7,104 bases of DNA, taken from positions 1 to 7,104 of the forward strand of contig NZ_QRZF01000041.1 of assembly GCF_003464595.1 (NCBI RefSeq), written 5' to 3'. Below the pieces are notes generated by a model. The model was not told the origin of the DNA, did no database searches, and was given only the letters and a program-made list of their open reading frames with translations. Source of the DNA: Bacteroides intestinalis (GTDB taxonomy: Bacteria; Bacteroidota; Bacteroidia; Bacteroidales; Bacteroidaceae). This document shows positions 1 through 5,158 of the stretch, in pieces. A program made the translations under genes and the position numbers. The stretch's first letter is position 1. Each line of letters starts with the position of its first letter.

Positions 1-118
1 ATATTTCGCTCAAAATCATCAAAATAGTAACGTTTACCTGCGGCAAACGGAAGCGTGGAAGAAGAAATAATAAGTGTACTATAATGGCGTAAGTGGTCGG
101 TACCATATTTATGTACGG
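1..118 (-). pseudogene. RHS core fragment, 5'-truncated, running off the left edge
   Basis: Read on the minus strand, this stretch encodes a piece of RHS core ending in AAGKRYYFDDFERN, in the same frame and order as residues about 475-514 of the RHS core at 3866-2019. At DNA level, positions 1-66 match 2329-2394 with a single difference (position 47). The match then drops to roughly three quarters identical up to about 118 and stops next to the terminator-like hairpin at 129-169. There is no start codon, ribosome binding site or upstream core, so this is the internal start of a displaced RHS C-terminal module. Its hallmark end and toxin would lie left of the window. Homology and orientation are plain to see. 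That it is untranslated is inferred. Confidence 0.85.
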
Positions 119-128
119 TGAATAAATA

Positions 129-169
129 ATCCCTGCCTATACTGATATTTTACAGTAAGAGACAGGGAT
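129..169 (-). terminator. Intrinsic-terminator-like hairpin after the DUF2019-like gene
   Basis: Ten-base arms at 129-138 and 160-169 pair with one mismatch, which is a G-U wobble in minus-strand RNA. The minus-strand transcript then runs into TTATTTATT, a T-rich tail. The hairpin lies about 150 bases after the stop of the gene at 653-321. It is a sequence relative of the hairpin at 780-817, including the tail, so the two are probably duplicated copies. Function as a terminator is inferred from structure. Confidence 0.6.
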
Positions 170-180
170 ATTTCAAATGG

Positions 181-299
181 GCGGATTAAAAATCCGAATA
201 TTCAAAACAGTCGGATAACATATCCGATTGAACGAAGATTAGCAGATTTAAAATTCTAATATCCAATTCAGTTAGATTATATATCTTGGCTGGATGAAC
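181..299. repeat. Degenerate tandem duplication of about 57 bases
   Basis: Two diverged copies (about 181-236 and 242-299) align from the common start gc(a/g)gat to the common end gaa, with roughly two thirds of bases shared and small gaps. The first copy contains two short inverted repeats: CGGAT/ATCCG at 182-196 and TCGGAT/ATCCGA at 211-227. The second copy keeps a weaker version. The block fills the space between the DUF2019-like gene and its terminator-like hairpin. A minus-strand frame stays open for about 45 codons after the gene's stop, but has no start context, so no gene is called. Confidence 0.5.
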
Positions 300-320
300 A
301 TTTTTCCAACATAGCAAAAT

Positions 321-653
321 CTATCGACCTTTTCTTAAAGAATCAAGAGTTGCTTTTGCAGACAAACTTATTATAGGTTCTGAAGAATGAGATAAGTTCA
401 CTAAATTTTTCCAAGCTAATTTAGGGGATATTTCCAAACAGAAGATAGAAGCCCACAGCATAACATTCTCATTTTTATTATCTAAGAATGACTCAAAAAC
501 ATTTATGCAATCAAGTTCTTTAGCTTGTTTATGTAATAACTGTATTTTTTTATGAAAGCGATTAGCCTTCTTACCTTCTCCTTCTGCAAAAGCACAACTC
601 TGTTCTATTGCAAATTTTTCAAAATCAACTTTTATTTTTTCTAAGGTTTCCAT
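321..653 (-). CDS. DUF2019-like small protein, probable orphan immunity protein
   Basis: A 110-residue protein with no signal peptide or membrane segment. The pattern matches DUF2019-domain proteins: an N-terminal helix (EKIKVDFEKFAIEQ), then a lysine-rich helix containing NRFHKKIQLLHKQAKEL, then HEAT-like helices with the typical NENVMLWAS and a closing ALSAKATL-like helix (here SLSAKATLDSLRKG). Members are small, all-helical and often sit beside toxins. Here the ATG at 653-651 lies 13 bases inside the end of another small reading frame (757-641) that looks like the tail of a lost toxin, an overlap typical of coupled toxin-immunity pairs. The gene is clearly AT-richer than the RHS core, in keeping with acquisition as a module. 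Family call is fairly secure. The immunity role is inferred from position. Its toxin is almost entirely missing, so it would be an orphan. Confidence 0.75.
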   Translation of the reverse strand: METLEKIKVDFEKFAIEQSCAFAEGEGKKANRFHKKIQLLHKQAKELDCINVFESFLDNKNENVMLWASIFCLEISPKLAWKNLVNLSHSSEPIISLSAKATLDSLRKGR

Positions 654-757
654 CCAAATCTTTTTAATGTTTCTACTCCAAATTTATATTGTTCATTATA
701 ACTCAATGTTTTTACATAATCTCTAACTAGCATATTCTGTCCAGGGCGGTGCCATAC
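641..757 (-). pseudogene. Remnant tail of a second toxin tip
   Basis: An open minus-strand stretch of 38 codons with the TAG stop at 643-641. It includes WHRPGQNMLVRDYVKTLS followed by a Lys/Phe-rich end closing in RFGWKP. It is preceded by an in-frame TGA at 760-758 and has no ribosome binding site. Its end overlaps the start of the DUF2019-like gene by 13 bases, the arrangement expected for a toxin and its immunity gene. Immediately upstream is a short scar of RHS core (about 747-768). The best reading is that most of an RHS tip was deleted, leaving its last residues. I do not recognise the toxin family. A short peptide starting at the ATG at 733 is possible but less likely. Confidence 0.5.
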
Positions 758-768
758 TCATTGCACGA
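747..768 (-). pseudogene. RHS core scar at the EYG motif
   Basis: On the minus strand this reads NEYGTA, aligning with REYEYGAD in the intact core (about 2428-2453) and with KYGTD in the fragment at 98-118. All three share the DNA pattern CGG..CCATA.T.AT on the plus strand. In the two displaced copies it abuts the AATAAATAATCCCTGCCT terminator edge almost directly. Only about 22 bases of core remain before the sequence changes to the toxin tail in a different frame. The alignment is short, so it is supported mainly by the shared flank. Confidence 0.45.
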
Positions 769-779
769 GGAAATAAATA

Positions 780-817
780 ATCCCTGCCTCTACCGTTTCA
801 TTGTAAGAGGCAGAGAT
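780..817 (-). terminator. Intrinsic-terminator-like hairpin after the immunity gene
   Basis: Arms of 12 bases at 780-791 and 806-817 pair with a single mismatch that becomes a G-U pair in minus-strand RNA, with a 14-base loop. The minus strand continues with TTATTTATTT. It starts 28 bases beyond the stop of the gene at 1163-846. It is related to the hairpin at 129-169 in stem and tail. It would end transcription of the toxin/immunity module before the older displaced module. Confidence 0.7.
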
Positions 818-845
818 AATTCATGTTAACAACCTGATTAGCAAA

Positions 846-1163
846 TTACAATTTTAAATCATCAAGACAGTTTAAAATATCCTCTTCTGAGTGAAAAAAG
901 GTTTTCAAAAAAGACTCCATATCATGCAAGTACACATCAGCATCTTTCACAGTAGTATTATCGCCTTGCGTCGCATTCAATATTTCTAATGGTAACCAAT
1001 AAGCATACCACTCTCTTACAAAGGACTCATTTTGAAAATCTCCCGCATCTAAAACGCTTTCCAGCCCATTAACAAGATCAGAATATCGAAAAATACCATT
1101 ACGATAAAGTTCTATAAACTTAAACATATGGCATAAAAGCCTTAATTGATGTTCATTTAACAT
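846..1163 (-). CDS. Small acidic protein, probable cognate immunity protein
   Basis: A 105-residue protein with no signal peptide or membrane helix. It is acidic: I count 19 Asp/Glu against 8 Lys/Arg. It has a largely helical pattern, with an N-terminal segment (HQLRLLCHMFKFIELYRNG), a central LVNGLESVLDAGDF segment and an aromatic stretch REWYAYWLPLEIL. Its ATG (1163-1161) lies one base after the TGA stop of the toxin-bearing frame (1167-1165), so the two are almost certainly co-translated, and a terminator-like hairpin follows. Small acidic proteins directly after an RHS toxin tip are normally the specific inhibitor of that toxin, acting in the cytoplasm. I do not recognise a named immunity family, so the role rests on position and composition. 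Confidence 0.7.
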   Translation of the reverse strand: MLNEHQLRLLCHMFKFIELYRNGIFRYSDLVNGLESVLDAGDFQNESFVREWYAYWLPLEILNATQGDNTTVKDADVYLHDMESFLKTFFHSEEDILNCLDDLKL

Positions 1164-1164
1164 A

Positions 1165-2022
1165 TCAATGTCCCAATTTTACTACTGTTATAACACGTGT
1201 ACCTTGTGGATTAGTAACTACTTGAACGTTTTCAAAGGTTCGTACTACTTCGTTAATAGTTCTACCAGGTGTCACATTCCCATATTTAATCGCATTTTCT
1301 ACAGCAGAAGGAGGTATGCCACGACTACCTAATTTCACTCCATCAAAAACAGTGCCTACCGGTTGCATTCTCTCTAAGGCATGACTAGTGTATTCTATAC
1401 CATTAATAATAGTCCTACCATTGCTTGCAGCCGGCCAAAGGCTTGTACCAGTAGAAATCCCTCGAACTACAACCGCAGATGCACTCTTTCCTAAAAATTG
1501 AGAAAATCCTTTACCCCCCCAAGCTATGGCATCACTCAACAAAGCTCCTCCCAATTGCCAAGCACCTATTTCGACTATCGCTTCTCCTATCGGCCGTGCA
1601 ATAGCATCCATCGAGCGGCTTCTGAGTGCATTACTCAATTCAGACTTAGACATTTCCGATAAAGGACTGTCTTTACCCAAGAATTGATTCTGTAACTTGT
1701 GACTGATATATATCAAATCAAAAGCCTTGACTGCCTGATTGGCTATGATTCCCGCATTCTGATAGGCATTAAAATAACGACCCTCACCCCACGGGAAAGA
1801 AACACTAGCACCAAGACGGGAATAACCATCTAAATCTTTGTCTCCTTCCTGCCAATATAAGTTACCATTTTGGTCTTCATACCAATCTTCCCCCGTCGGA
1901 TCAACCCTGTTCACCGGATCACCTCCGCAATAAGTATAAGGATACGTACCCGGGTAGCTGCCCGCTTGCGGGTCAACACTAATAAACATACCTATCTTAG
2001 GATCGTAAATACGGGCATTCAT
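1165..2022 (-). CDS. RHS hallmark end plus C-terminal toxin tip (frameshifted from the core)
   Basis: This 285-residue frame carries the end of the RHS core: NMNARIYDPKIGMFISVDP, then the PYTYCGGDPVNRVDPTGE hallmark at residues about 28-45, after which RHS proteins switch to a variable tip. The tip (46-285) has a hydrophobic segment around 145-168 and a C-terminal domain at about 205-285. That domain has the pattern IEYTSHALERM (His214, Arg218), GIPPSAVENAIKYGNV, and a final strand GTRVITVVKLG. It resembles DUF4258-like domains, which are placed in the BECR RNase fold, so an RNA-cleaving toxin is plausible but not proven. The start ATG overlaps the stop of the upstream frame (ATGA), yet the real protein should begin in the core: reading this frame upstream gives HEHIDEFGLINMNAR, the normal continuation. 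The immunity gene follows after one base. Confidence 0.75.
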   Translation of the reverse strand: MNARIYDPKIGMFISVDPQAGSYPGTYPYTYCGGDPVNRVDPTGEDWYEDQNGNLYWQEGDKDLDGYSRLGASVSFPWGEGRYFNAYQNAGIIANQAVKAFDLIYISHKLQNQFLGKDSPLSEMSKSELSNALRSRSMDAIARPIGEAIVEIGAWQLGGALLSDAIAWGGKGFSQFLGKSASAVVVRGISTGTSLWPAASNGRTIINGIEYTSHALERMQPVGTVFDGVKLGSRGIPPSAVENAIKYGNVTPGRTINEVVRTFENVQVVTNPQGTRVITVVKLGH

Positions 2023-3866
2023 ATTGATAAGCCCGAACTCGTCGATATGCTCGTGACAGTATACCCATAACTGGTGATGCTGTTGGCAGAAGCAAGTTCC
2101 GAACTACTCAACACAACACCTGTCAGCGGATCACGACGATTACCCCAGGCATCATAAGAAAACTTCTGAACAATACCTCCACTGGTGTAAAGCGACATCA
2201 AAGAACCCAGACGATCGGTCAACACCCCGTAGCAGGTTTTACTACCACTTGAAGTACGGACTAAAGCAACCAAACGTCCATCGGCAAAGATATAATCTAA
2301 ATCGGAAACAGCACCATTTCCTGTGTTAATATTTCGCTCAAAATCATCAAAATAGTAACGTTTACCTGCGGCAAAAGGAAGCGTGGAAGAAGAAACAGTC
2401 AGTGCACTATAATCGCGTAAATTGTCGGCTCCATATTCATACTCGCGGGTACAACCGGTGTGTACTATCGCAGAAGGGAGATTATTCTTATAGTAATTTA
2501 CCTGTTGAAGAGCAGACGAGTATCCTGATATCGGAGTTATTGCCGATAGAGGAGCACCTGATGCATTGTAACTATAACTTCCGATATCCGACTTTGCCTT
2601 AATGGTACGTCCACTATTGTAAGACACAGTAACCGGAGTCTTTCCCGAAAGAGTAGAACTTAGCAGACATCCTTCCGCATCATAGGCAAAAGTTTCAGTA
2701 AGCCCGCTACCACCGAACTTTTCGATGCGTTGCGTCAGCAAGCCACCTCGGTTGTATTGATAACTGAAAGTAGCCAGAGAGTTACTGATACCTTTATACT
2801 TTCCTAACTGATCATAAGTATAAGTAGTTTGTTTATTTCCGCAATTCACATCGCTGGTCAACAATCCCTGATCATTATAACTTTTAGCTTCCCACAATTT
2901 GACGGAAGTTGCATTGTCAGTGATGGAAATAAGATTATGAGAAGCATCATAACCAAATTTCTGCACAAGACCCGACGGACTGGTATATGTAAGCAAACGT
3001 CCTTTACTGTCGTAGGTATAACTTTTAGTGAGTGCCTGATCCTTAATTGTCTTCACTTCTTTCTGTAATAATCCTGCAGTCGTATAGGTATAAGCAGATT
3101 GATGACCGGAGACCCCGTTATTTATCAATTGCCCTTTATTATTATAGGTATAAGACAACGTACGTTCTCCATCTGCCACACTGACAAGACGCCCCGCCAA
3201 ATCATAAGTATAAGTCGTAACGTTATCATTCGCATCTCTCTTCGTAGCCAGTTCATCAAAACCATTATACGTATAAGTCGTAGTACCCGAAGCAGTGTTG
3301 CTGACACTGATACACAAGCCATAAGTGTTATAGGTAGAGGTCACCGGATAGCCGGGCGAACTTACCTTTACCACACGACCGGCTGCATCATAAGTATAAG
3401 TCGTGGTGCCTGTGGCGTCGCTCTGCGACACAATATTCCATTGAGCGTCATATACGAAGGTTTCCGTACTCTCTTTGTCCGTCACAGTACGGTGCGTTTC
3501 GGTCTGTTTGTTGTAAGTATGATAAACCTGTTTATTCAAAGTAGTTCCGTCTGCCGAATGATGGTCTTCCTGTGTCAGACGTTGGTAACCGTCGTAAGTA
3601 TAATCTACGGTGGCAAGCAGGCTCAAAGTACCGTTGCCACACAACGTTTCCTCTTTTGTCAGCAGACCTGATGCATTGTAAATGCTGCGTAAATGCTTCC
3701 ACTTATTGCCCGGTTGCAATTCGCTTTGTAGTGATATACGCCCGTAACAATCCACTGTTACCTCAGAGGATAATACTCCATCATAAAGTTTCTGTTGCCG
3801 ATACAAACTTGCAGCAATTCCCGTTAAAGCATGGTTTGTCCAAGAATATCGATATTCCGTAGGCAC
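2019..3866 (-). CDS. RHS/YD-repeat core protein, truncated at the N-terminus and frameshifted at the C-terminus
   Basis: A 615-residue frame made almost entirely of YD repeats (YTYDAAGRVVK, YTYDLAGRLVS, YTYDSKGRLLT and many variants), which in known RHS proteins coil into a beta-cocoon enclosing the toxin. The core signature DRLGSLMSLY...FSYDAWGNRRDP lies at about 551-580. The frame then leaves the RHS sequence after GYT (about residue 603), where one G is missing, and ends 12 residues later. The first usable codon is GTG at 3866-3864. The frame is open for only eight codons upstream to a TAA, and there is no signal peptide, PAAR or other N-terminal trafficking domain and no clear ribosome binding site. 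RHS proteins are usually well above 1,000 residues, so the 5' part is missing. It is either a pseudogene or a reservoir for recombination with a full RHS gene elsewhere. Confidence 0.8.
   Translation of the reverse strand: MPTEYRYSWTNHALTGIAASLYRQQKLYDGVLSSEVTVDCYGRISLQSELQPGNKWKHLRSIYNASGLLTKEETLCGNGTLSLLATVDYTYDGYQRLTQEDHHSADGTTLNKQVYHTYNKQTETHRTVTDKESTETFVYDAQWNIVSQSDATGTTTYTYDAAGRVVKVSSPGYPVTSTYNTYGLCISVSNTASGTTTYTYNGFDELATKRDANDNVTTYTYDLAGRLVSVADGERTLSYTYNNKGQLINNGVSGHQSAYTYTTAGLLQKEVKTIKDQALTKSYTYDSKGRLLTYTSPSGLVQKFGYDASHNLISITDNATSVKLWEAKSYNDQGLLTSDVNCGNKQTTYTYDQLGKYKGISNSLATFSYQYNRGGLLTQRIEKFGGSGLTETFAYDAEGCLLSSTLSGKTPVTVSYNSGRTIKAKSDIGSYSYNASGAPLSAITPISGYSSALQQVNYYKNNLPSAIVHTGCTREYEYGADNLRDYSALTVSSSTLPFAAGKRYYFDDFERNINTGNGAVSDLDYIFADGRLVALVRTSSGSKTCYGVLTDRLGSLMSLYTSGGIVQKFSYDAWGNRRDPLTGVVLSSSELASANSITSYGYTVTSISTSSGLSI
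2053..2060 (-). other. One-base deletion breaking the RHS frame
   Basis: The minus strand reads GGGTATACTGTCACGAGCAT. One added G after ACTG (at about 2057) would give GYTGHEHIDEFGLINMNARIYDP, the expected RHS sequence, joining the core frame to the hallmark/toxin frame. As written, the core ends in an unrelated VTSISTSSGLSI and the second frame has no start before Met at 2022. The site is not a long homopolymer, so phase variation by slippage is less likely than a mutation or a read error. Confidence 0.8.
2329..2446 (-). repeat. RHS core segment duplicated at 1-118
   Basis: This part of the core gene (residues about 475-514, EYGADNLRDY to YYFDDFERN) is the partner of the fragment at 1-118. 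The first 66 bases are identical but for one position. The remainder is diverged but aligns without gaps. The near-identical part gives a tract long enough for homologous recombination between the two copies. Confidence 0.85.
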
Positions 3867-3947
3867 TTGTTCGTGAGAAAAAGAATAGTTTTAGATATTA
3901 ATCTTTAGAAAGTACACAAGTGCATATCAATGAGGGATTAACATAAT

Positions 3948-3973
3948 CTGATTTATTTACATCAATAAATCAG
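3948..3973. repeat. AT-rich perfect inverted repeat
   Basis: Ten-base perfect arms CTGATTTATT (3948-3957) and AATAAATCAG (3964-3973) enclose a six-base loop. It lies in the gap between the truncated RHS core and the divergent MNT/HEPN operon, beside an A-rich run on the plus strand (3974-3989). It has no T tail after the stem on either strand, so a terminator is not well supported. It could be an operator, or a leftover edge of the rearrangement. Confidence 0.5.
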
Positions 3974-4031
3974 AAAGAAAAAAAGAAAACTATCTGTTGA
4001 TCGAAAGCAGTGCTTTCTTCCATCCGGAACA

Positions 4032-4061
4032 TTGCTGTTATAAAAACAATTATTATCTTTG
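4032..4061 (+). promoter_or_regulatory. Bacteroides-type promoter for the MNT/HEPN operon
   Basis: TTG at 4032-4034 (the -33 element) and TATCTTTG at 4054-4061 (a full match to the -7 element TAnnTTTG) are separated by 19 bases, as in promoters read by the main sigma factor of Bacteroides. Transcription would begin around 4066-4070, giving a leader of about 30 bases before the start codon at 4098. Confidence 0.65.
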
Positions 4062-4080
4062 TGCTGTTGCTAAAAGCAGA

Positions 4081-4086
4081 AAGGAG
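4081..4086 (+). promoter_or_regulatory. Shine-Dalgarno sequence for the MNT gene
   Basis: AAGGAG lies 11 bases before the ATG at 4098. A clear Shine-Dalgarno sequence is less common in Bacteroidota than elsewhere and decides this start over the ATG at 4010, which precedes the promoter and opens a different frame. Confidence 0.6.
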
Positions 4087-4097
4087 TTTAACAAAAG

Positions 4098-4409
4098 ATG
4101 AAACGCCCCGATATCCTCCACCACATCGCAGAAGCTATGCGGAGCATTGCCCCTACAGCCCAGACCATTGTCTATGGCTCGGAGGCCCGTGGAGACGCAC
4201 GTCCCGATTCAGACATTGACCTACTTATTTTACTTGATGATCAGGAAGAACTTACTCCCGAAAGAGAACTTGAACTTCGCCGCCCTCTCTCTGAATTGGA
4301 AGCCCAAACCGGAGTAGCTATTAATGCACTTGTCGTTCTTCGTCGTGTATGGGAACAACTTATCAGCCCATTTACCATAAATGTAACTAGGGAAGGTATA
4401 GCATTATGA
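4098..4409 (+). CDS. Minimal nucleotidyltransferase (MNT), probable antitoxin partner of the HEPN protein
   Basis: A 103-residue protein of the DNA polymerase beta-like nucleotidyltransferase fold. The signature VYGSEARGDARPDSDIDLL has Gly27-Ser28 and the metal-binding Asp39 and Asp41. The rest (strand INALVVL at 75-81, then VWEQLISPFTINVTREGI) is typical of small MNT proteins. The third metal-binding acid expected on the later strand seems to be replaced: the position looks like Asn76, as in some other small MNT families. In studied MNT/HEPN pairs the MNT protein transfers AMP to the HEPN toxin and silences it. That role here is by analogy. The gene is first in an operon with its own promoter and overlaps the HEPN gene by four bases (ATGA). 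Confidence 0.8.
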   Translation: MKRPDILHHIAEAMRSIAPTAQTIVYGSEARGDARPDSDIDLLILLDDQEELTPERELELRRPLSELEAQTGVAINALVVLRRVWEQLISPFTINVTREGIAL

Positions 4410-4831
4410 AACAGCAACTTGATTCCGAAACACGTGCCGCAATGGTTGATTACCGTTTGGAACGTGCACACAGCACCCTTGGAGAAGCAGATTTACTATA
4501 TGGTGGCGGATATTTCAATGCCGCTGTTAATCGCTTATATTATGCTTGTTACTATGCTACTACCGCCCTTCTGTTAAGCCATCAAATAGAAGCCAGTACT
4601 CACAATGGCGTGAAAACACAGCTTTCCATGCACTTTGTTCGTAACAATCGCCTCAATTTAGAACACAGTACTACTTTCGGTTTGCTTTTTGACAAAAGAC
4701 ATAGCAGTGACTACAGCGATTTTGCCTATTGCGATGCCCCATTAGTAGATTTACTGCGTCCTCGAGCTGAAGCTTTCATCCTTGCTGTTGAAGCTTTGAC
4801 AAGAGAAAAAAAAGACAAACCCGGCCAATAG
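4406..4831 (+). CDS. HEPN-domain protein, probable toxin partner of MNT
   Basis: A 141-residue helical cytoplasmic protein. Family marks are the central helix with AAVNRLYYACYYATTALLL (about 39-57), then a His-containing turn (THNGVK, His66) and RHSSDYSDF at about 98-106, matching the R..sDY end motif of PF05168-type HEPN proteins. An R-x4-H string (Arg82 to His87) is present and superficially fits the HEPN RNase motif R-x4-6-H. It precedes the RHSSDY motif and may be chance, so RNase activity is uncertain. The start overlaps the MNT stop as ATGA, ensuring coupled translation. The hydrophobic helix is too polar and short to be a membrane anchor. Alternatives are an HI0074-like accessory subunit of the nucleotidyltransferase rather than a toxin. 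Confidence 0.8.
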   Translation: MKQQLDSETRAAMVDYRLERAHSTLGEADLLYGGGYFNAAVNRLYYACYYATTALLLSHQIEASTHNGVKTQLSMHFVRNNRLNLEHSTTFGLLFDKRHSSDYSDFAYCDAPLVDLLRPRAEAFILAVEALTREKKDKPGQ

Positions 4832-4843
4832 GTATCTGTCATT

Positions 4844-4882
4844 TCTGAGAATAGAACAATTATAATTCGATTCTATCTCAGA
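4844..4882 (+). terminator. Weak hairpin after the HEPN gene
   Basis: Arms 4844-4856 and 4871-4882 (TCTGAGAATAGAA against TTCTATCTCAGA) pair over 12 bases with one bulged base, and a 14-base loop separates them. It starts 12 bases after the HEPN stop, the right place for a terminator, but no T run follows, so function is doubtful. Confidence 0.3.
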
Positions 4883-4948
4883 TCGAAAGTCAGAAAGAAT
4901 TCAGTGAGGTCAAGGCTTACGGATAATGCAGAAGTATTCCCTTTTTTA

Positions 4949-4979
4949 TTTCTTTTTCTACCTAATCTTATTACCTTTG
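4949..4979 (+). promoter_or_regulatory. Possible promoter of the HU-like gene
   Basis: TACCTTTG at 4972-4979 fits the Bacteroides -7 element TAnnTTTG exactly. The upstream box at 4949-4952 is only T-rich (TTTC in place of TTTG) at 19 bases spacing. If real, transcription starts near 4985 and the mRNA has a leader of about 170 bases that contains the whole palindrome at 5024-5075. Confidence 0.35.
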
Positions 4980-5023
4980 TTGCCTAATACAGATTCATTC
5001 CACTTAAGTAGTCCGCAAAAGAC

Positions 5024-5075
5024 ACTATAGTACACCTTGCGAACCACTATAGTGGAACGAAAGGTATACTGTAGT
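5024..5075. repeat. 52-base imperfect palindrome with a perfect 12-base centre
   Basis: The core CCACTATAGTGG (5044-5055) is a perfect palindrome. Outside it, ACTATAGTACACCTT (5024-5038) is the inverted partner of AAGGTATACTGTAGT (5061-5075), and both share the same centre, between 5049 and 5050. Over the two 26-base halves, 21 positions pair. The right half also carries a direct repeat AGT(G/A)GAACGAAA at 5051-5062 and 5073-5084, 22 bases apart, i.e. about two helical turns. Symmetry of this size with helical spacing suits a protein-binding operator or, if transcribed, a long hairpin in the leader of the HU-like gene. No T run follows, so a terminator is unlikely. Confidence 0.75.
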
Positions 5076-5158
5076 AGAACGAAATAAAAGTAACGAATGA
5101 ACCATATCCCTACAGGCAGCAGGATGAATCGGAATGCCTATATAAAACAATTATAATT

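Larger units (their letters stand above)
4832..5158. other. 327-base intergenic region upstream of the HU-like gene
   Basis: Between the HEPN stop and the HU-like start there is no convincing gene. It holds the weak hairpin at 4844-4882, a pyrimidine-rich tract at 4938-4960, a possible promoter at 4949-4979, the 52-base palindrome at 5024-5075 and a leader with no clear Shine-Dalgarno sequence before the ATG at 5159. A 34-codon hydrophobic frame (4926-5030, starting MQKYSLFYFFFYLILL) is present, but it overlaps the possible promoter and has no ribosome binding site, so it is not called. Confidence 0.6.

Noticed and set aside
2019..2022. ATGA overlap between the RHS core frame and the toxin-tip frame as a genuine two-gene coupling
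   Set aside because: The RHS hallmark sequence continues across the junction if one base is restored, and the core's last 12 residues are unrelated to RHS, so a frameshift explains it better. Independent translation of the tip remains possible.
3201..3404. Direct repeats such as an 18-base identical copy at 3201-3218 and 3387-3404, as a CRISPR-like array
   Set aside because: They encode the recurring TTYTYD motif of the YD repeats, with irregular spacing and open coding sequence between.
3099..3671. Long plus-strand open frame of 190 codons opposite the YD repeats
   Set aside because: It is antisense to clear YD-repeat coding sequence, and its Ile/Arg/Ser-rich protein reflects the reversed repeat codons. 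The same holds for the other plus-strand frames between 1870 and 3862.
3948..3973. Perfect AT-rich hairpin as a terminator
   Set aside because: No T run follows the stem on either strand, and there is no gene ending next to it.
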